Positions 53,907 to 62,975 of a DNA stretch of 64,000 bases are shown here, one piece after another. Source of the stretch: Nocardia huaxiensis. GTDB taxonomy: Bacteria > Actinomycetota > Actinomycetes > Mycobacteriales > Mycobacteriaceae. Under the pieces are notes generated by a model, which was not told the DNA's origin, made no database searches, and worked only from the letters and a program-made list of their open reading frames with translations. Position 1 is the stretch's first letter. Each line of letters starts with the position of its first letter. Location: assembly GCF_013744875.1 (NCBI RefSeq), contig NZ_CP059399.1, positions 2,232,001 through 2,296,000 of the forward strand, written 5' to 3'. The position numbers were made by a program, and so were the translations under genes.

Positions 53907-54832
53907 TGGTGACCTCCTTCGTGCTGCGTGTGCCCACCCGAGGGTGCGGGTGTGCCGGATACTGTTGTAGTGCTTGCGGTTTCGGCGGTGAACTCGGCCG
54001 TGTGCACCTTGCCGCCGTGCGAGAAATCAAGGTAGAGACGGTATTTGCCGGTGCTCGGGGCCTCGGCGTGGAAGGCCACGTCCGGGCCGGGCGGCGTCTT
54101 GCCGATCTCGCCCTGCGGGTGCACGTGCAGGTAGGCCAGGTCACTGGCCCGCAGCGCCACCAGGTGCGCGTACGCGCCCAGATACGGCTGCAGATCGGTG
54201 ACCGGTTTGCCGCCGCGGGTGACGGTGAACTTCAATTCGCTTCCCGCCGTGGCCATATCGCCGGTCAGCGTGACCTGGTAGCCGTCCACCTCGGCGGTCT
54301 TCGACACCGGCGGCAGCGGCCGATCCGGCGCTGTGCCCGCGACGGTCACGGTGCGGCTCAGGGTCAGTTCGCCGGGGCCACCGGCGGGGGAGAAGTCGGC
54401 GAACACGCGGTAGGTGCCGGGTTCGGCCCACTTCCAGTCGATGGACCAGGTGCCGTCCGCGGCCAGTTCCGGGTGTACGTGCCGGAATTGGCTCGCATCG
54501 GTGCGGACCACGATGAGGTGCAGGTTCTTCTCGTGCAGGGTGTTGTACCGGGTGACCGCGCCCTGCGGACCATTGATCCGGAAGCGCAGCGGCCCTTGCT
54601 GATTCGCGGCGGCGGGGGCGGTGACCTCTCCGAGGGTGTATCCGGACTCGCTGTCCTCGAGCCCGTTCGCGGTGTCGGTTTCGGTGGTGGTCGTGGCATG
54701 TTCGCTGTGGGCGGCCGTGGTGCCGGGGGCCGGCCCGGTCGGATCGCCCACCAGGGCGCCGATTCCGAGCGCGGCCCCGAACAGTACGACCAGTCCGCCG
54801 CCGAAGGCGGCGAACCTCAGTCGATCGTTCAT
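53903..54832 (-). CDS. membrane-anchored His-rich protein of the copper operon
   Basis: The 309-residue protein has one N-terminal membrane segment ([25 protein letters not shown]) and an extracellular part. The outer part has a His-containing linker ([11 protein letters not shown]) and two similar beta-rich halves, each with a His-x-His-Pro motif ([14 protein letters not shown] and [12 protein letters not shown]). The C-terminal tail is His-rich ([11 protein letters not shown]). It starts one base after the copZ stop and overlaps copA by four, so all three are coupled. It probably binds copper outside the membrane, by inference from context and His clusters. No established family name was recognised. 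Confidence 0.82.
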   Translation of the reverse strand: MNDRLRFAAFGGGLVVLFGAALGIGALVGDPTGPAPGTTAAHSEHATTTTETDTANGLEDSESGYTLGEVTAPAAANQQGPLRFRINGPQGAVTRYNTLHEKNLHLIVVRTDASQFRHVHPELAADGTWSIDWKWAEPGTYRVFADFSPAGGPGELTLSRTVTVAGTAPDRPLPPVSKTAEVDGYQVTLTGDMATAGSELKFTVTRGGKPVTDLQPYLGAYAHLVALRASDLAYLHVHPQGEIGKTPPGPDVAFHAEAPSTGKYRLYLDFSHGGKVHTAEFTAETASTTTVSGTPAPSGGHTQHEGGHQ

Positions 54833-54833
54833 C

Positions 54834-55040
54834 TCAGCTCGCCACCTCGTATCCCGCTTCGTCCACGGCGGCGACGACATCGGCGTCGGCGATCGGGGCG
54901 GCGGACTCGACCTTGACCAGGCCGCTGGCGAGGTCCACGTCGACACTGGTCACGCCGTCGATCTTGCCGATCTCCTTCTGGACCGATCCGACGCAGTGGC
55001 CGCAGGTCATTCCGGTGACGGTGTAGGTGCTGGTGGCCAT
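54834..55040 (-). CDS. copZ: copper chaperone (HMA domain)
   Basis: The 68-residue protein is a single heavy-metal-associated domain with the Cu(I)-binding motif MTCGHC (Cys13 and Cys16), IDGVTSVDVDLASG, and the terminal VDEAGYEVAS. It should hand Cu(I) to the CopA N-terminal domain. AAGGAG precedes the ATG at 55040. It is the first gene of the copper operon and follows a CsoR-like operator. Confidence 0.93.
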   Translation of the reverse strand: MATSTYTVTGMTCGHCVGSVQKEIGKIDGVTSVDVDLASGLVKVESAAPIADADVVAAVDEAGYEVAS

Positions 55041-55100
55041 TGTTCGACTCCTTCGCTGGCGGTTCATACGGTGTGGGGGTATCCCCGACACCGAGAAACA

Positions 55101-55115
55101 TACCCCCCATGGGTA
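55101..55115. promoter_or_regulatory. CsoR-like copper operator
   Basis: TACCC-CCCAT-GGGTA is a dyad with the C-run/G-run pattern of CsoR operators such as TACCCCCCTGGGGTA. A second GGGGGTATCCCC lies at 55076-55085, nearer the copZ start. No csoR gene is in the operon or elsewhere in the window, so the repressor would be encoded elsewhere. Confidence 0.55.
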
Positions 55116-55153
55116 CCTAGCGCAAGTGCCGGATGTCGATGATTTTCGAGCGG

Positions 55154-55765
55154 TCAGTGCTCGGTTCGCGTCTCCTTCGGCCAGGCGTGCATCGCCAACC
55201 CCGCTACCTGCTGCAACTCCTCCAGGGTTGCCCCGTCCTGGGCTGATTGCGACATGCCCTGCATCACCACGCCGATGTGCCTGGCCAGGGCTCGGGCATT
55301 GGCGGTCGCGGGCAGGATTCCGGCAGCGATATCGGTGCGGATCCGGTCTTCGAAGGCTGCGACATTGCTGTTGCGCATGTCCTCCAGCATCTTCGAGACA
55401 TCGAGGTTCGAGGTGTTGCCGGCGGCGCTGATGATCATGCAGCCGGGCGGGCGGCCGGGGAGGGTGTACTCGGCGGCGGCCTCGTGCAGGGTGCGTTCGG
55501 CGGCGGCGCGGGCGGTCGGTTCCTCGGCGAGGGCGCGCATCGCGAACCCGCCGTAGTTCGCGCCGTAAGTCTGGATGGCTTCGTTGAAGAGCTTCTGCTT
55601 GTCGCCGAAGGCGGCGTAGAGGCTGGGCGCGCCGATGCCCAGCGCGCCGGTGAGGTCGCTGATCGAGGTGGCCTCGTACCCCCGCTGCCAGAACAGTCGT
55701 AAAGCCTTGTCCAGGGCGGCATCTCGGTCGAATTTGCGGGGTCGTCCCCGGGTCGCGGTGGCCAT
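55154..55765 (-). CDS. TetR family transcriptional regulator
   Basis: The 203-residue protein starts GRPRKFDRDAALDKALRLFWQRGYEATSISDLTGALGIGAPSLYAAFGDKQKLF, a very typical TetR helix-turn-helix of the AcrR-like type. The C-terminal domain includes GCMIISAAGNTSN, seen in TetR proteins that control neighbouring SDR genes. It is divergent from such an SDR gene, and two related operators lie between them, so it very likely represses both genes until a small molecule binds. Confidence 0.93.
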   Translation of the reverse strand: MATATRGRPRKFDRDAALDKALRLFWQRGYEATSISDLTGALGIGAPSLYAAFGDKQKLFNEAIQTYGANYGGFAMRALAEEPTARAAAERTLHEAAAEYTLPGRPPGCMIISAAGNTSNLDVSKMLEDMRNSNVAAFEDRIRTDIAAGILPATANARALARHIGVVMQGMSQSAQDGATLEELQQVAGLAMHAWPKETRTEH

Positions 55766-55778
55766 GACCTCGATTTTA

Positions 55779-55826
55779 TAGCGCTCGCTAAATAATGTGC
55801 TACGGTCCTTTCTGTAACGATCGCTA
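55779..55826. promoter_or_regulatory. two copies of a TAGCGnnCGCTA operator
   Basis: Site 1 (55779-55790) is TAGCG-CT-CGCTA, a perfect dyad. Site 2 (55815-55826) is TAACG-AT-CGCTA, with one mismatch, and is extended by CGATCGCT-N6-AGCGATCG at 55818-55839. Their centres are 36 bases apart. Both are followed by similar AT-rich bases (AATAA, GATAA). They lie between the divergent TetR and SDR genes. Confidence 0.7.
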
Positions 55827-55858
55827 GATAAAGCGATCGCGGGAGAAAGGTAAGGGTC

Positions 55859-56611
55859 ATGGGCGCACTCACCGGCAAGACGGCACTGGTCACCGGCAGC
55901 GGACGCGGCATCGGAAGGGCCATCGCCGAACGGCTCGGACGCGACGGGGCGCGGGTCGGCGTGCACTACAACGGCAATGCCGCAGCCGCCAAGGAGACGG
56001 TCGCCGCCATCGAGGCCAACGGGGGAGAAGCCTTCGCGATTCAGGCCCCGCTCGGCGTGCCCGGCGATGCCGAAGCGCTGTGGGCGGCGTTCGACGCCCA
56101 CGCCGACGGGCTCGACATCCTGGTCAACAACGCCGGCACCGACGGCATCCGGGAACCCATAGGGGGTACCGACGAGGAGTCCTTCGACCGCGTGTTCGCC
56201 GTCAACACCAAGGCCCCGTTCTTCGTCACCAAGCTGGGCCTCGACCGTCTGCGCGACGGCGGCCGGATCGTGAACGTCTCCACCGGCCTGACCCGGGGCG
56301 CGTACATGCCGGAGCTGATCGCCTACACCATGACGAAGTCGGCCATCGACGCGCTGACCTCGATCCTGGCCAAGCAGCTGGGCGCTCGCGGCATCACCGT
56401 CAACGCCGTCGCGCCGGGCGCGATCGACACCGATATGAATGCCTCCTGGCTGCGCACCGAACAGGGTGCGGCCGCCACCGCCGCGCTGTCGCCGCTCAAT
56501 CGCGTCGGCCAGCCCGCCGACGTCGCCGATATCGTCGGCTTCCTCGCCTCCGACGACTCCCGGTGGGTCACCGGCCAGTGGATCGATGCCACCGGCGGCG
56601 TGCTGCTGTAG
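55859..56611 (+). CDS. SDR family oxidoreductase
   Basis: The 250-residue SDR has VTGSGRGIGRAIAERL, NNAGTDG, catalytic Ser in VNVSTGLTR, Tyr-x3-Lys in AYTMTKSAIDALTS, and VTGQWIDATGGVLL at the end. This is the form often paired with a TetR regulator of the kind found divergently here; many act on quinones or small ketones. The ATG at 55859 follows AAGGTAAGG. It lies between the copper operon and ispE and is not part of the conserved block. Confidence 0.92.
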   Translation: MGALTGKTALVTGSGRGIGRAIAERLGRDGARVGVHYNGNAAAAKETVAAIEANGGEAFAIQAPLGVPGDAEALWAAFDAHADGLDILVNNAGTDGIREPIGGTDEESFDRVFAVNTKAPFFVTKLGLDRLRDGGRIVNVSTGLTRGAYMPELIAYTMTKSAIDALTSILAKQLGARGITVNAVAPGAIDTDMNASWLRTEQGAAATAALSPLNRVGQPADVADIVGFLASDDSRWVTGQWIDATGGVLL

Positions 56612-56699
56612 TCCATCGACCAGCGGGCGGTTCCCTCGCGGTCGGGGGTTCGGGGCGGAGCCCCTGAGGACCTCGGGAGTGAGATGCCCCCGTTAGGCT

Positions 56700-57635
56700 G
56701 TGGGCGTGCTGTCTGTTGTGCCCAGTCCGGTTGTCGTGCGCGCACCCTCGAAGGTGAACCTGCACCTCGGCGTGGGTGATCTGCGCGAGGACGGATACCA
56801 CGACCTCACCACGGTCTTCCAGGCGCTGTCGCTGAGCGACGATCTGCGGCTGTCGCCGTCGGCCAATCTCACGGTGAAGGTGTCCGGCGAGGGCGCGGAC
56901 GAGGTGCCGACCGATCGCGGCAATCTGGTCTGGCAGGCGGCGGTCCGGCTCGCGCACATCGCGGGCCGGGCGCCGCTGGTGGAAATCGCCATTACCAAGG
57001 GGATTCCGGTGGCGGGCGGTATGGCGGGCGGCAGCGCCGACGCCGCCGCCGCGCTGGTCGGATTGAACGATCTGTGGGAGCTGGGCCTCGGCCGGGCCGA
57101 ATTGTTCGACCTCGCAGCCGAATTGGGCAGCGATGTGCCGTTCTCACTGCACGGCGGGACCGCGCTCGGCCGTGGGCGGGGTGAGAAACTGCTTCCGGTG
57201 TTGTCCCGCAACACTTTCCACTGGGTGCTGGCGCTCGCCAAGGGCGGGCTGTCCACCCCGGCGGTCTTCCGAGAGCTCGATCGACTGCGCGAGACCGGCA
57301 ACCCGCCGCGGCTGGAAAGCCCGGAAGAGTTGTTGCAGGCGTTGGCTTCCGGTGACGCCACACAGCTTGCGCCGCTCCTGGGCAACGATCTGCAAGCCGC
57401 CGCGCTCTCGCTGAAGCCGGAACTTCGCCGCACCCTGCGCGCGGGCGTCTCCGCGGGCGCGCTCGCCGGCATCGTCTCCGGCTCCGGTCCCACCTGTGCC
57501 TTCCTCTGTGAGGACGAGGAGTCCGCGGTGGCCGTCGCGGCCGAACTCTCCGGTGCGGGTGTCTGCCGCAGCGTCCGCACCGCCAGCGGCCCGGTCCCCG
57601 GCGCGCGTGTGATCAGCGATTCGGCGGCTCGGTAG
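56700..57635 (+). CDS. ispE: 4-(cytidine 5'-diphospho)-2-C-methyl-D-erythritol kinase
   Basis: The 311-residue GHMP kinase phosphorylates CDP-methylerythritol in the MEP pathway to isoprenoids. It has [24 protein letters not shown] at the start, the ATP loop [37 protein letters not shown], and [13 protein letters not shown] near the C terminus. Starts at GTG 56700 or GTG 56706 are both possible. It is part of the conserved ksgA-ispE neighbourhood and is followed after 50 bases by an ABC-F gene. Confidence 0.97.
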   Translation: MGVLSVVPSPVVVRAPSKVNLHLGVGDLREDGYHDLTTVFQALSLSDDLRLSPSANLTVKVSGEGADEVPTDRGNLVWQAAVRLAHIAGRAPLVEIAITKGIPVAGGMAGGSADAAAALVGLNDLWELGLGRAELFDLAAELGSDVPFSLHGGTALGRGRGEKLLPVLSRNTFHWVLALAKGGLSTPAVFRELDRLRETGNPPRLESPEELLQALASGDATQLAPLLGNDLQAAALSLKPELRRTLRAGVSAGALAGIVSGSGPTCAFLCEDEESAVAVAAELSGAGVCRSVRTASGPVPGARVISDSAAR

Positions 57636-57685
57636 GCTGGCATTCGGCAATCGCCGCCCGTCTCGTCGCATGACACAGAGGACCA

Positions 57686-59482
57686 ATGGCCAACCTGATC
57701 AACCTGGAAGCTGTCAACAAGAGCTTCGGCGTCAAGCCGTTGCTCGACAATGTGTCTCTCGGTGTGCAGGAGGGTGAGCGGATCGGGGTCGTCGGCCTCA
57801 ACGGTGGCGGTAAGACGACGCTGCTGGAAGTGCTGACCGGAATCGAAGAGCCGGACAGCGGCCGTGTCAGCCGGGTCGGCGGATTGCGCATGGCGGTCGT
57901 CACCCAGCGCGGCGTGCTGCCCGAGGGCGCGACCGTCGGTGAAGTGGTGCTCGCCGGTCTGGCCGAGGATCAGCAGACCGACGGTGTGGCCGAACACGAG
58001 TGGGCCTCGAATCCGCGCATCCGGTCGGTGGTCGAGGGCATCGGCATCGCCGATCTGGGCATGGACACCCTCGTCACGAATCTTTCCGGTGGTGAGCGCC
58101 GCCGGACCGCGCTGGCGGCGGCGCTGGTGCGCGATCTCGATCTGCTGGTGCTGGACGAGCCCACCAACCACCTCGATGTCGAGGGCGTGCAGTGGCTGGC
58201 CGAACATCTGACCGGCCGGCGCAGTGCGCTCGTGGTCGTCACCCACGATCGCTGGTTCCTCGACACCGTGGCCAACCGCACCTGGGAGGTGCAGGGCGGC
58301 AAGGTCGAAACCTACGAGGGCGGCTACAACGACTGGATCTTCGCGCGCGCCGAACGGGTCCGGCAGGCCGACGCCACCGAGGCGCGGCGGCAGAATCTGG
58401 CGCGCAAGGAACTCGCCTGGCTGCGGCGCGGCGCGCCCGCGCGCACCTCGAAGCCGCGCTATCGCGTGGAGGCCGCCGAGGCGCTGATCGCGGATGTGCC
58501 CGCGCCGCGCGACAGCGTGCAGTTGGCCTCGTTCGCGCGAAAGCGGCTGGGGCGCGTGGTGATCGAACTCGAGGACACCACCCTCGCCACCCCCGACGGC
58601 CGGGAACTGGTCAAGGATCTGACCTGGCGGCTGGCTCCGGGCGAGCGCGTCGGTCTGGTCGGCGTGAACGGGTCCGGCAAGACCACGCTGCTGCGCGCGC
58701 TGGCCGGTGAGGTCGAACCCAAGTCCGGCAAGCGGATTCAGGGCCAGACCGTCAAGATCGGCTGGCTGCGCCAGGAACTCGACGATCTGCCCCTGGATAT
58801 GCGTGTCCTGGAAGCGGTTCAGGACGTCGCCATGCGGATGATGCTGGGCGACAAGGAGATCAGCGCCGGGCAACTGGCCGAGCGGCTCGGTTTCACCCCG
58901 GCCAAACAGCGCACCCCGGTCCGCGACCTCTCCGGTGGTGAACGCCGCCGCCTGCAGCTGACGCGAATCCTCATGAGCGAGCCCAACGTTCTGCTCCTCG
59001 ACGAGCCCACCAACGACCTCGACATCGACACCCTCCAGCAGTTGGAGGACATGCTCGACGGCTGGCCCGGCACCCTGGTGGTCATCTCCCACGACCGCTA
59101 CCTCATCGAGCGCATCTGCGACACCACCTGGGCGCTGTTCGGCGACGGCAAGCTCACCAACCTGCCCGGCGGCATCGAGGAATACCTGAAGAAGCGCGCC
59201 GCGCTCACCTCCGGCAAAGCGGCTCCCGTCAAGGCCGCGGCGACGAGTTCCGCTGTGACAGCCACGGATTCGGCCGCCTACCGCGCCGCTCGCAAGGAAC
59301 TGGCCAAGCTGGAGCGCTCCATCGAGAAGCTCTCCGAACGTGAGGACAAGCTGCACACCGCTCTCGCCGAGGCAGCCACCGATCCCGACAAGCTCATGAA
59401 ACTCGGGGCGGAGCTCAAGCAGGTTCAGGCGGAAAAGGAAGCGGCAGAGGAGCGCTGGCTCGAACTGGCCGACGACGCGTAA
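57686..59482 (+). CDS. ABC-F family ATPase
   Basis: The 598-residue cytosolic protein has two ABC domains and no membrane segments. The first shows GLNGGGKTTLLEVL, LSGGERRRTALAAAL and LDEPTNHLD; the second shows GVNGSGKTTLLRAL, LSGGERRRLQLTRIL and LDEPTNDLD. The linker between them is short (EARRQNLARKELAWLRRG), and there is a C-terminal coiled coil (ELAKLERSIEKLSEREDKL), the Uup-like arrangement. ABC-F proteins act on the ribosome, either in translation control or in antibiotic protection; the sequence fits a housekeeping role next to ispE, as in related genomes. Confidence 0.93.
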   Translation: MANLINLEAVNKSFGVKPLLDNVSLGVQEGERIGVVGLNGGGKTTLLEVLTGIEEPDSGRVSRVGGLRMAVVTQRGVLPEGATVGEVVLAGLAEDQQTDGVAEHEWASNPRIRSVVEGIGIADLGMDTLVTNLSGGERRRTALAAALVRDLDLLVLDEPTNHLDVEGVQWLAEHLTGRRSALVVVTHDRWFLDTVANRTWEVQGGKVETYEGGYNDWIFARAERVRQADATEARRQNLARKELAWLRRGAPARTSKPRYRVEAAEALIADVPAPRDSVQLASFARKRLGRVVIELEDTTLATPDGRELVKDLTWRLAPGERVGLVGVNGSGKTTLLRALAGEVEPKSGKRIQGQTVKIGWLRQELDDLPLDMRVLEAVQDVAMRMMLGDKEISAGQLAERLGFTPAKQRTPVRDLSGGERRRLQLTRILMSEPNVLLLDEPTNDLDIDTLQQLEDMLDGWPGTLVVISHDRYLIERICDTTWALFGDGKLTNLPGGIEEYLKKRAALTSGKAAPVKAAATSSAVTATDSAAYRAARKELAKLERSIEKLSEREDKLHTALAEAATDPDKLMKLGAELKQVQAEKEAAEERWLELADDA

Positions 59483-59491
59483 GGGCGCTGA

Positions 59492-60331
59492 TCAGAGCGC
59501 CTGGTCCAGGCTCGGCACCGGCAAACAGGTCCGGACGAAACCCGCACCGAAGGAAGTCAATTCTATGGTGCGGTAGAGGACCTTGGTGCCGAAGCTTGCG
59601 CGCTTGAGGCGCTGGCGGACCTCCGGCAGTGCTTCCAGCAGCTGGTAGCGGTTGGGGTTGCCGAGGGGTTCGCGGGCGATGTCTACCAGGCCGAGGCGGT
59701 CGAGGTTGATGAGGTAGGTCTCGACTCGGTTGGGGTAGCGCAGGCCGGCGTCTTCGCCGAGGAGGTTGAACTCGCCTGCGGAGGTGCGGCCGGTGCGGAC
59801 CTCCAGGATCGGCTGCGGGCCGTCGAGATACAGGTAGCGGATGATGCGCGCTTCGTCCGGGGTGAGCTCGCCGAGGATGCGGGAGTAGGCCGGGTGATGC
59901 GTGTCGTCCTCGTGGAAATCGGCTGAGCGGCGCAGTAGTTCGGCGCCGCGGGCGCGTAGTTCGGTGGCGGCGGAGACGGGTTCGGTGACCGCCTCGGCGG
60001 TGCGCGGTGTGGGCACGCCGAGGGCCTGCCGCACCGAATCGCGCACCTGCGCACCGGCTTCGGTGAGGATGTCGCGGGGTGGCTGCCCGGCCATGCTGCC
60101 GCGCAACACGATTCCGGTGACGCCGAGGGCGGTGCCCAGCCCCCAGGCGCTCGCTTCCACCGCGGCCGACACCGCCACGCGCAGCACGCCGGTGGCGGTG
60201 CGCACGGGTGACGGCATCGGGGTCTTGCGGGAGGTGACCGGTACCGGCGTGGGCGCCTGCGGCCGCACCACGAGTTCCGTCGAGGTGGTGGCCGGTTCTT
60301 CAGCGCCCGAACCGGATTCGGTCATATCCAT
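59492..60331 (-). CDS. Abi-alpha (DUF4393) family protein, first paralogue
   Basis: The 279-residue protein starts at ATG 60331, placed ten bases after AGGAG and inside the 3' end of the DUF445 gene; an ATG at 60325 has an ATGA overlap with the DUF445 stop and is also possible. A Pro/Thr-rich N terminus leads to a hydrophobic segment (AVEASAWGLGTALGVTGIVLRG). The conserved C-terminal half has HHPAYSRILGELTPDEARIIRYLYLDGPQPILEVRTGR and LINLDRLGLVDI. The same features occur in the plus-strand paralogue at 62.0 kb (VHPAYDRILDQLAPDEARILRFM). DUF4393/Abi-alpha proteins were named after an abortive-infection protein, but their action is unknown. Confidence 0.8.
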   Translation of the reverse strand: MDMTESGSGAEEPATTSTELVVRPQAPTPVPVTSRKTPMPSPVRTATGVLRVAVSAAVEASAWGLGTALGVTGIVLRGSMAGQPPRDILTEAGAQVRDSVRQALGVPTPRTAEAVTEPVSAATELRARGAELLRRSADFHEDDTHHPAYSRILGELTPDEARIIRYLYLDGPQPILEVRTGRTSAGEFNLLGEDAGLRYPNRVETYLINLDRLGLVDIAREPLGNPNRYQLLEALPEVRQRLKRASFGTKVLYRTIELTSFGAGFVRTCLPVPSLDQAL

Positions 60332-61644
60332 GTAGTGGCAACTCCTGTTCCGAATATCAGGAGATGAGCGTATCCGGCGATGAGCCCCAGCGCGCCGCCA
60401 TGGACAAACAAAAGCCATTCATCTTGTTTGATGGCCGATCGCAGCATGTCCACGAACTCCGGAGGGGGCAGCGCCGACATTTGTTTGGCGATGTACTCCG
60501 AGACCTCTTTGCTCTGTTGGACATTGAAGGCCGGGTCCGCGAAGCCGATCGGCGCGATGCGAGTCGCCTCCATGGTCAGCGTCTCCTGCAGCGAGTCGAA
60601 CTCGCGGCCGCCCATCATGAACCGGACCGCGCCCTTGGCCGGGCCGAGCGCGCGATCCGCGGCCGGGCGCAGCGTGTCCTCGAGCATCTGCATGGTGCGG
60701 TCCGAGCGCGGGCCGTTGAGCAGTTCGTCACCGACATTGGCGAAGGTCATGATCTCCCGGGACACCAGTTCGGCGTAGCCCTGGGTGATTTCGTCCTGCC
60801 GCTTGATGAGCAGCCCCTGCCGCCACGGGCACCACCACTTCGGGTAGGCGGGCGCGAAGATCAGGTTGATGCCGACCCAGTTCACCACCCAGCCGATGAT
60901 GATGCCGCCGATGGGCAGCACCGCCAGTGCCGACCAGCCGGTCCAGTGCAGCACGCCGACCAGCACCACACCCATGGGCGCACCGAAGTAGAAGCCGAAG
61001 TTCTGCATGAACCGCAGCTCTTTCGCGCCCAGCACCTGGAACACGCTGTTGAGCAACTGCGGCCGCGCCTGGAAGTACCGGATGACCATCTGCTTCACAT
61101 CCAGCAGTTGATCTATGTTGTTGCCGATTTCATCGGTCAGCTCGCGCAGAATATCGGGCAGCTGCTGCCGCACGCGTTCATGGATCAACTCCCGCACCTG
61201 CGTCGGGAGGTTGTACCAGAGCTGCGGATGTTCGCGTTTCAAGATCTCTTCGATGATGTCGCGAATCTGAACTTCAGCAATTTCAGTGAGATGTTCGGCG
61301 AGCTTCTCGGGATTCAACTCCCGATAGAAGTCCGCCACACTCCCGAGTTTCGCCAGCCCCTTGTCCACGGCAATACTCGCCATCTTGTCCGCACGTGACG
61401 GAACGATCCCCTGCCAGCCGATCCGCCCGTCGTACTGCAGCAGCGGCAGCACCTGAATCTTCTTGGGCAGGAACGGAAACAGCGCCGCCAACCCCGGAAC
61501 CCTGATTCCATGGAACTTGATCGGCTTGAACAGCATCAGAATGCCGGTCCAGTTGGTGATGTAGCCGATCACACCCGTGAACAACGGAATCGTGATCAGT
61601 TCCATCAGAATTGTCGGGTGGACTCCGAAAACACTCTCTAACAC
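60322..61644 (-). CDS. DUF445-like membrane protein
   Basis: GTG 61644 with AGGAGGG five bases upstream gives 440 residues. Two copies of a DUF445-type membrane motif are seen: GVIGYITNWTGILMLFKPIKF near the N terminus and IGWVVNWVGINLIFAPAYP in the middle. Between them lies a long helical region (DFYRELNPEKLAEHLTEIAEVQIRDIIEEI...), and a further hydrophobic helix closes the protein (LGLIAGYAHLLIFGTGVATTW). About five membrane segments in all. Function unknown. The next gene, encoding an Abi-alpha protein, starts inside its 3' end, so the two are coupled. Confidence 0.82.
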   Translation of the reverse strand: MLESVFGVHPTILMELITIPLFTGVIGYITNWTGILMLFKPIKFHGIRVPGLAALFPFLPKKIQVLPLLQYDGRIGWQGIVPSRADKMASIAVDKGLAKLGSVADFYRELNPEKLAEHLTEIAEVQIRDIIEEILKREHPQLWYNLPTQVRELIHERVRQQLPDILRELTDEIGNNIDQLLDVKQMVIRYFQARPQLLNSVFQVLGAKELRFMQNFGFYFGAPMGVVLVGVLHWTGWSALAVLPIGGIIIGWVVNWVGINLIFAPAYPKWWCPWRQGLLIKRQDEITQGYAELVSREIMTFANVGDELLNGPRSDRTMQMLEDTLRPAADRALGPAKGAVRFMMGGREFDSLQETLTMEATRIAPIGFADPAFNVQQSKEVSEYIAKQMSALPPPEFVDMLRSAIKQDEWLLFVHGGALGLIAGYAHLLIFGTGVATTWI

Positions 61645-62001
61645 GTCACCCTCCTGCCGACCCGCCACCGTTCACCGCCGCCGGTGTACGCACCCCATCG
61701 GCGCCTCGGACCTTACTGTGCCTTTAGGAAGTGAGTCCAGTGACGGAGTGTCTGGGCCGGAGATCTCGGTCACATTGGTGTACCCCACTGTTCCGTGTAC
61801 TCGGCCGCAACGGCGAGAATGACCGACACCACATCCATATCGCTAGCGGTAAGGGGGTGTTGGGGGTCATGTCTGCCGCGTGTCGGCGGGCGTGAACGGG
61901 GTAGCCTCCACATGGCTTGCGGGTTCGACATGCCCGGGCGCCTGTCGGGGGCAATAATCTTGTGGACGATTGTGTTCACCTGGCGATATTCGGAGATGGA
62001 C
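61645..62001. other. divergent promoter region between DUF445 and the second Abi-alpha gene
   Basis: This 357-base spacer has no convincing gene. A plus-strand frame continuous with the Abi-alpha gene runs back to 61795, but its residues look non-coding. It contains a GTGTAC direct repeat near 61780-61800 and, closer to the Abi-alpha start, TTGTGG (61960-61965) as a weak -35 candidate. It presumably drives both the DUF445/Abi-alpha pair and the second Abi-alpha gene. Confidence 0.4.
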
Positions 62002-62886
62002 GTGGCAGACGACAGGACCGGCGAGGTGGTCCGTCCGGGTTCCCGTGCCGTGGAACGCAGTTCCGATGTGGAACAGCGCAACATCAGTAATGAGGCGCGA
62101 CTGATCCGCGGGGCTTTCCGGGCTGCCGGACTCGCGGTCGGCACGGCGGTGCGCGGGGGACAGTGGGCGGTCGGCACCAGCGTCGAGGTCACCAAACAGC
62201 TGACTCAGGCAGCGCTGGACGGGGATTCGTCCGCCGATATCGCGGAGCGCACGGGCAATGCGCTGCGCTCCATCGCGCGCAGTGCGCTCGGCGTCACCGA
62301 GGGGTCGGTGCGCGAGATCGTTTCCTATGTACCGACTCCCATCGGGCCGGGGCAGCAGTCCATCGGCATGGGCAATCTGGTGCGGTCGGGCACCACCGAG
62401 GAGCTGCGGCGGCGCGGGGACGCGCTGCTGGCGCGGTCGGCGGATGTGTACTTCACCGAGGATGTGCATCCGGCCTACGACCGGATTCTCGATCAGCTCG
62501 CGCCCGACGAGGCCCGCATCCTGCGGTTCATGGCCTTGAACGGCCCGCAGCCGACGGTCGACGTGCGCACCAACCGGCCGCTGGGCATCGGGTCGGAGCT
62601 GGTGGCCGGGGATCTCACCTCGGTGCCGGAGCAGGCGGGCGTGCGCTACCCGGATCGGGCGCGCCACTATCTGATCAACCTGAATCGGCTCGGCCTCACC
62701 GCCACCTCCGAGGATCCGGTGGTGCTGTCGCGCTACATGGTGCTCGAGGTGCAGCCGGTGGTGGAGTTGGCATTGAAGAAGGCCGGCCGGGTACCCAAGA
62801 TCGTGCGAAAGAGCTTGCGCCTGACCGAATTCGGTGAGGATTTCTGCCACACCTGCTTCTCCATCGGAAGCAACAACGGCGGCTGA
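62002..62886 (+). CDS. Abi-alpha (DUF4393) family protein, second paralogue
   Basis: GTG 62002 is preferred because CGGAG lies six bases upstream; an ATG at 61996 is too close to that site. The 294-residue protein has a polar N terminus, a weakly hydrophobic stretch (LIRGAFRAAGLAVGTAVRGGQWAVGT), then the conserved core VHPAYDRILDQLAPDEARILRFMALNGPQPTVDVRTNRPL and HYLINLNRLGL. It ends with a short segment containing CHTC (DFCHTCFSI), where its paralogue has FVRTCLP. Both proteins lack a recognised catalytic motif. It is divergent from the DUF445/Abi-alpha pair. Confidence 0.82.
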   Translation: MADDRTGEVVRPGSRAVERSSDVEQRNISNEARLIRGAFRAAGLAVGTAVRGGQWAVGTSVEVTKQLTQAALDGDSSADIAERTGNALRSIARSALGVTEGSVREIVSYVPTPIGPGQQSIGMGNLVRSGTTEELRRRGDALLARSADVYFTEDVHPAYDRILDQLAPDEARILRFMALNGPQPTVDVRTNRPLGIGSELVAGDLTSVPEQAGVRYPDRARHYLINLNRLGLTATSEDPVVLSRYMVLEVQPVVELALKKAGRVPKIVRKSLRLTEFGEDFCHTCFSIGSNNGG

Positions 62887-62975
62887 GCTCTGCGCGGGCG
62901 GAAAACCGCCTGTTCACCCCGTGCTCCGGACCGATTCGGGGTGCGGGGTAGCGCGCTTATAGCGATACGGTACAA

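Noticed and set aside
51528..53912. Long open plus-strand frame (794 codons) opposite copA
   Set aside because: copA has every P-type ATPase motif. The opposite frame is rich in His, Gln, Arg and Gly with no domain, a usual antisense shadow.
56693..59356. Long open minus-strand frame (887 codons) opposite ispE and the ABC-F gene
   Set aside because: The plus-strand genes have full motifs and family length; the antisense frame is a product of high GC at third positions and shows no protein family features.
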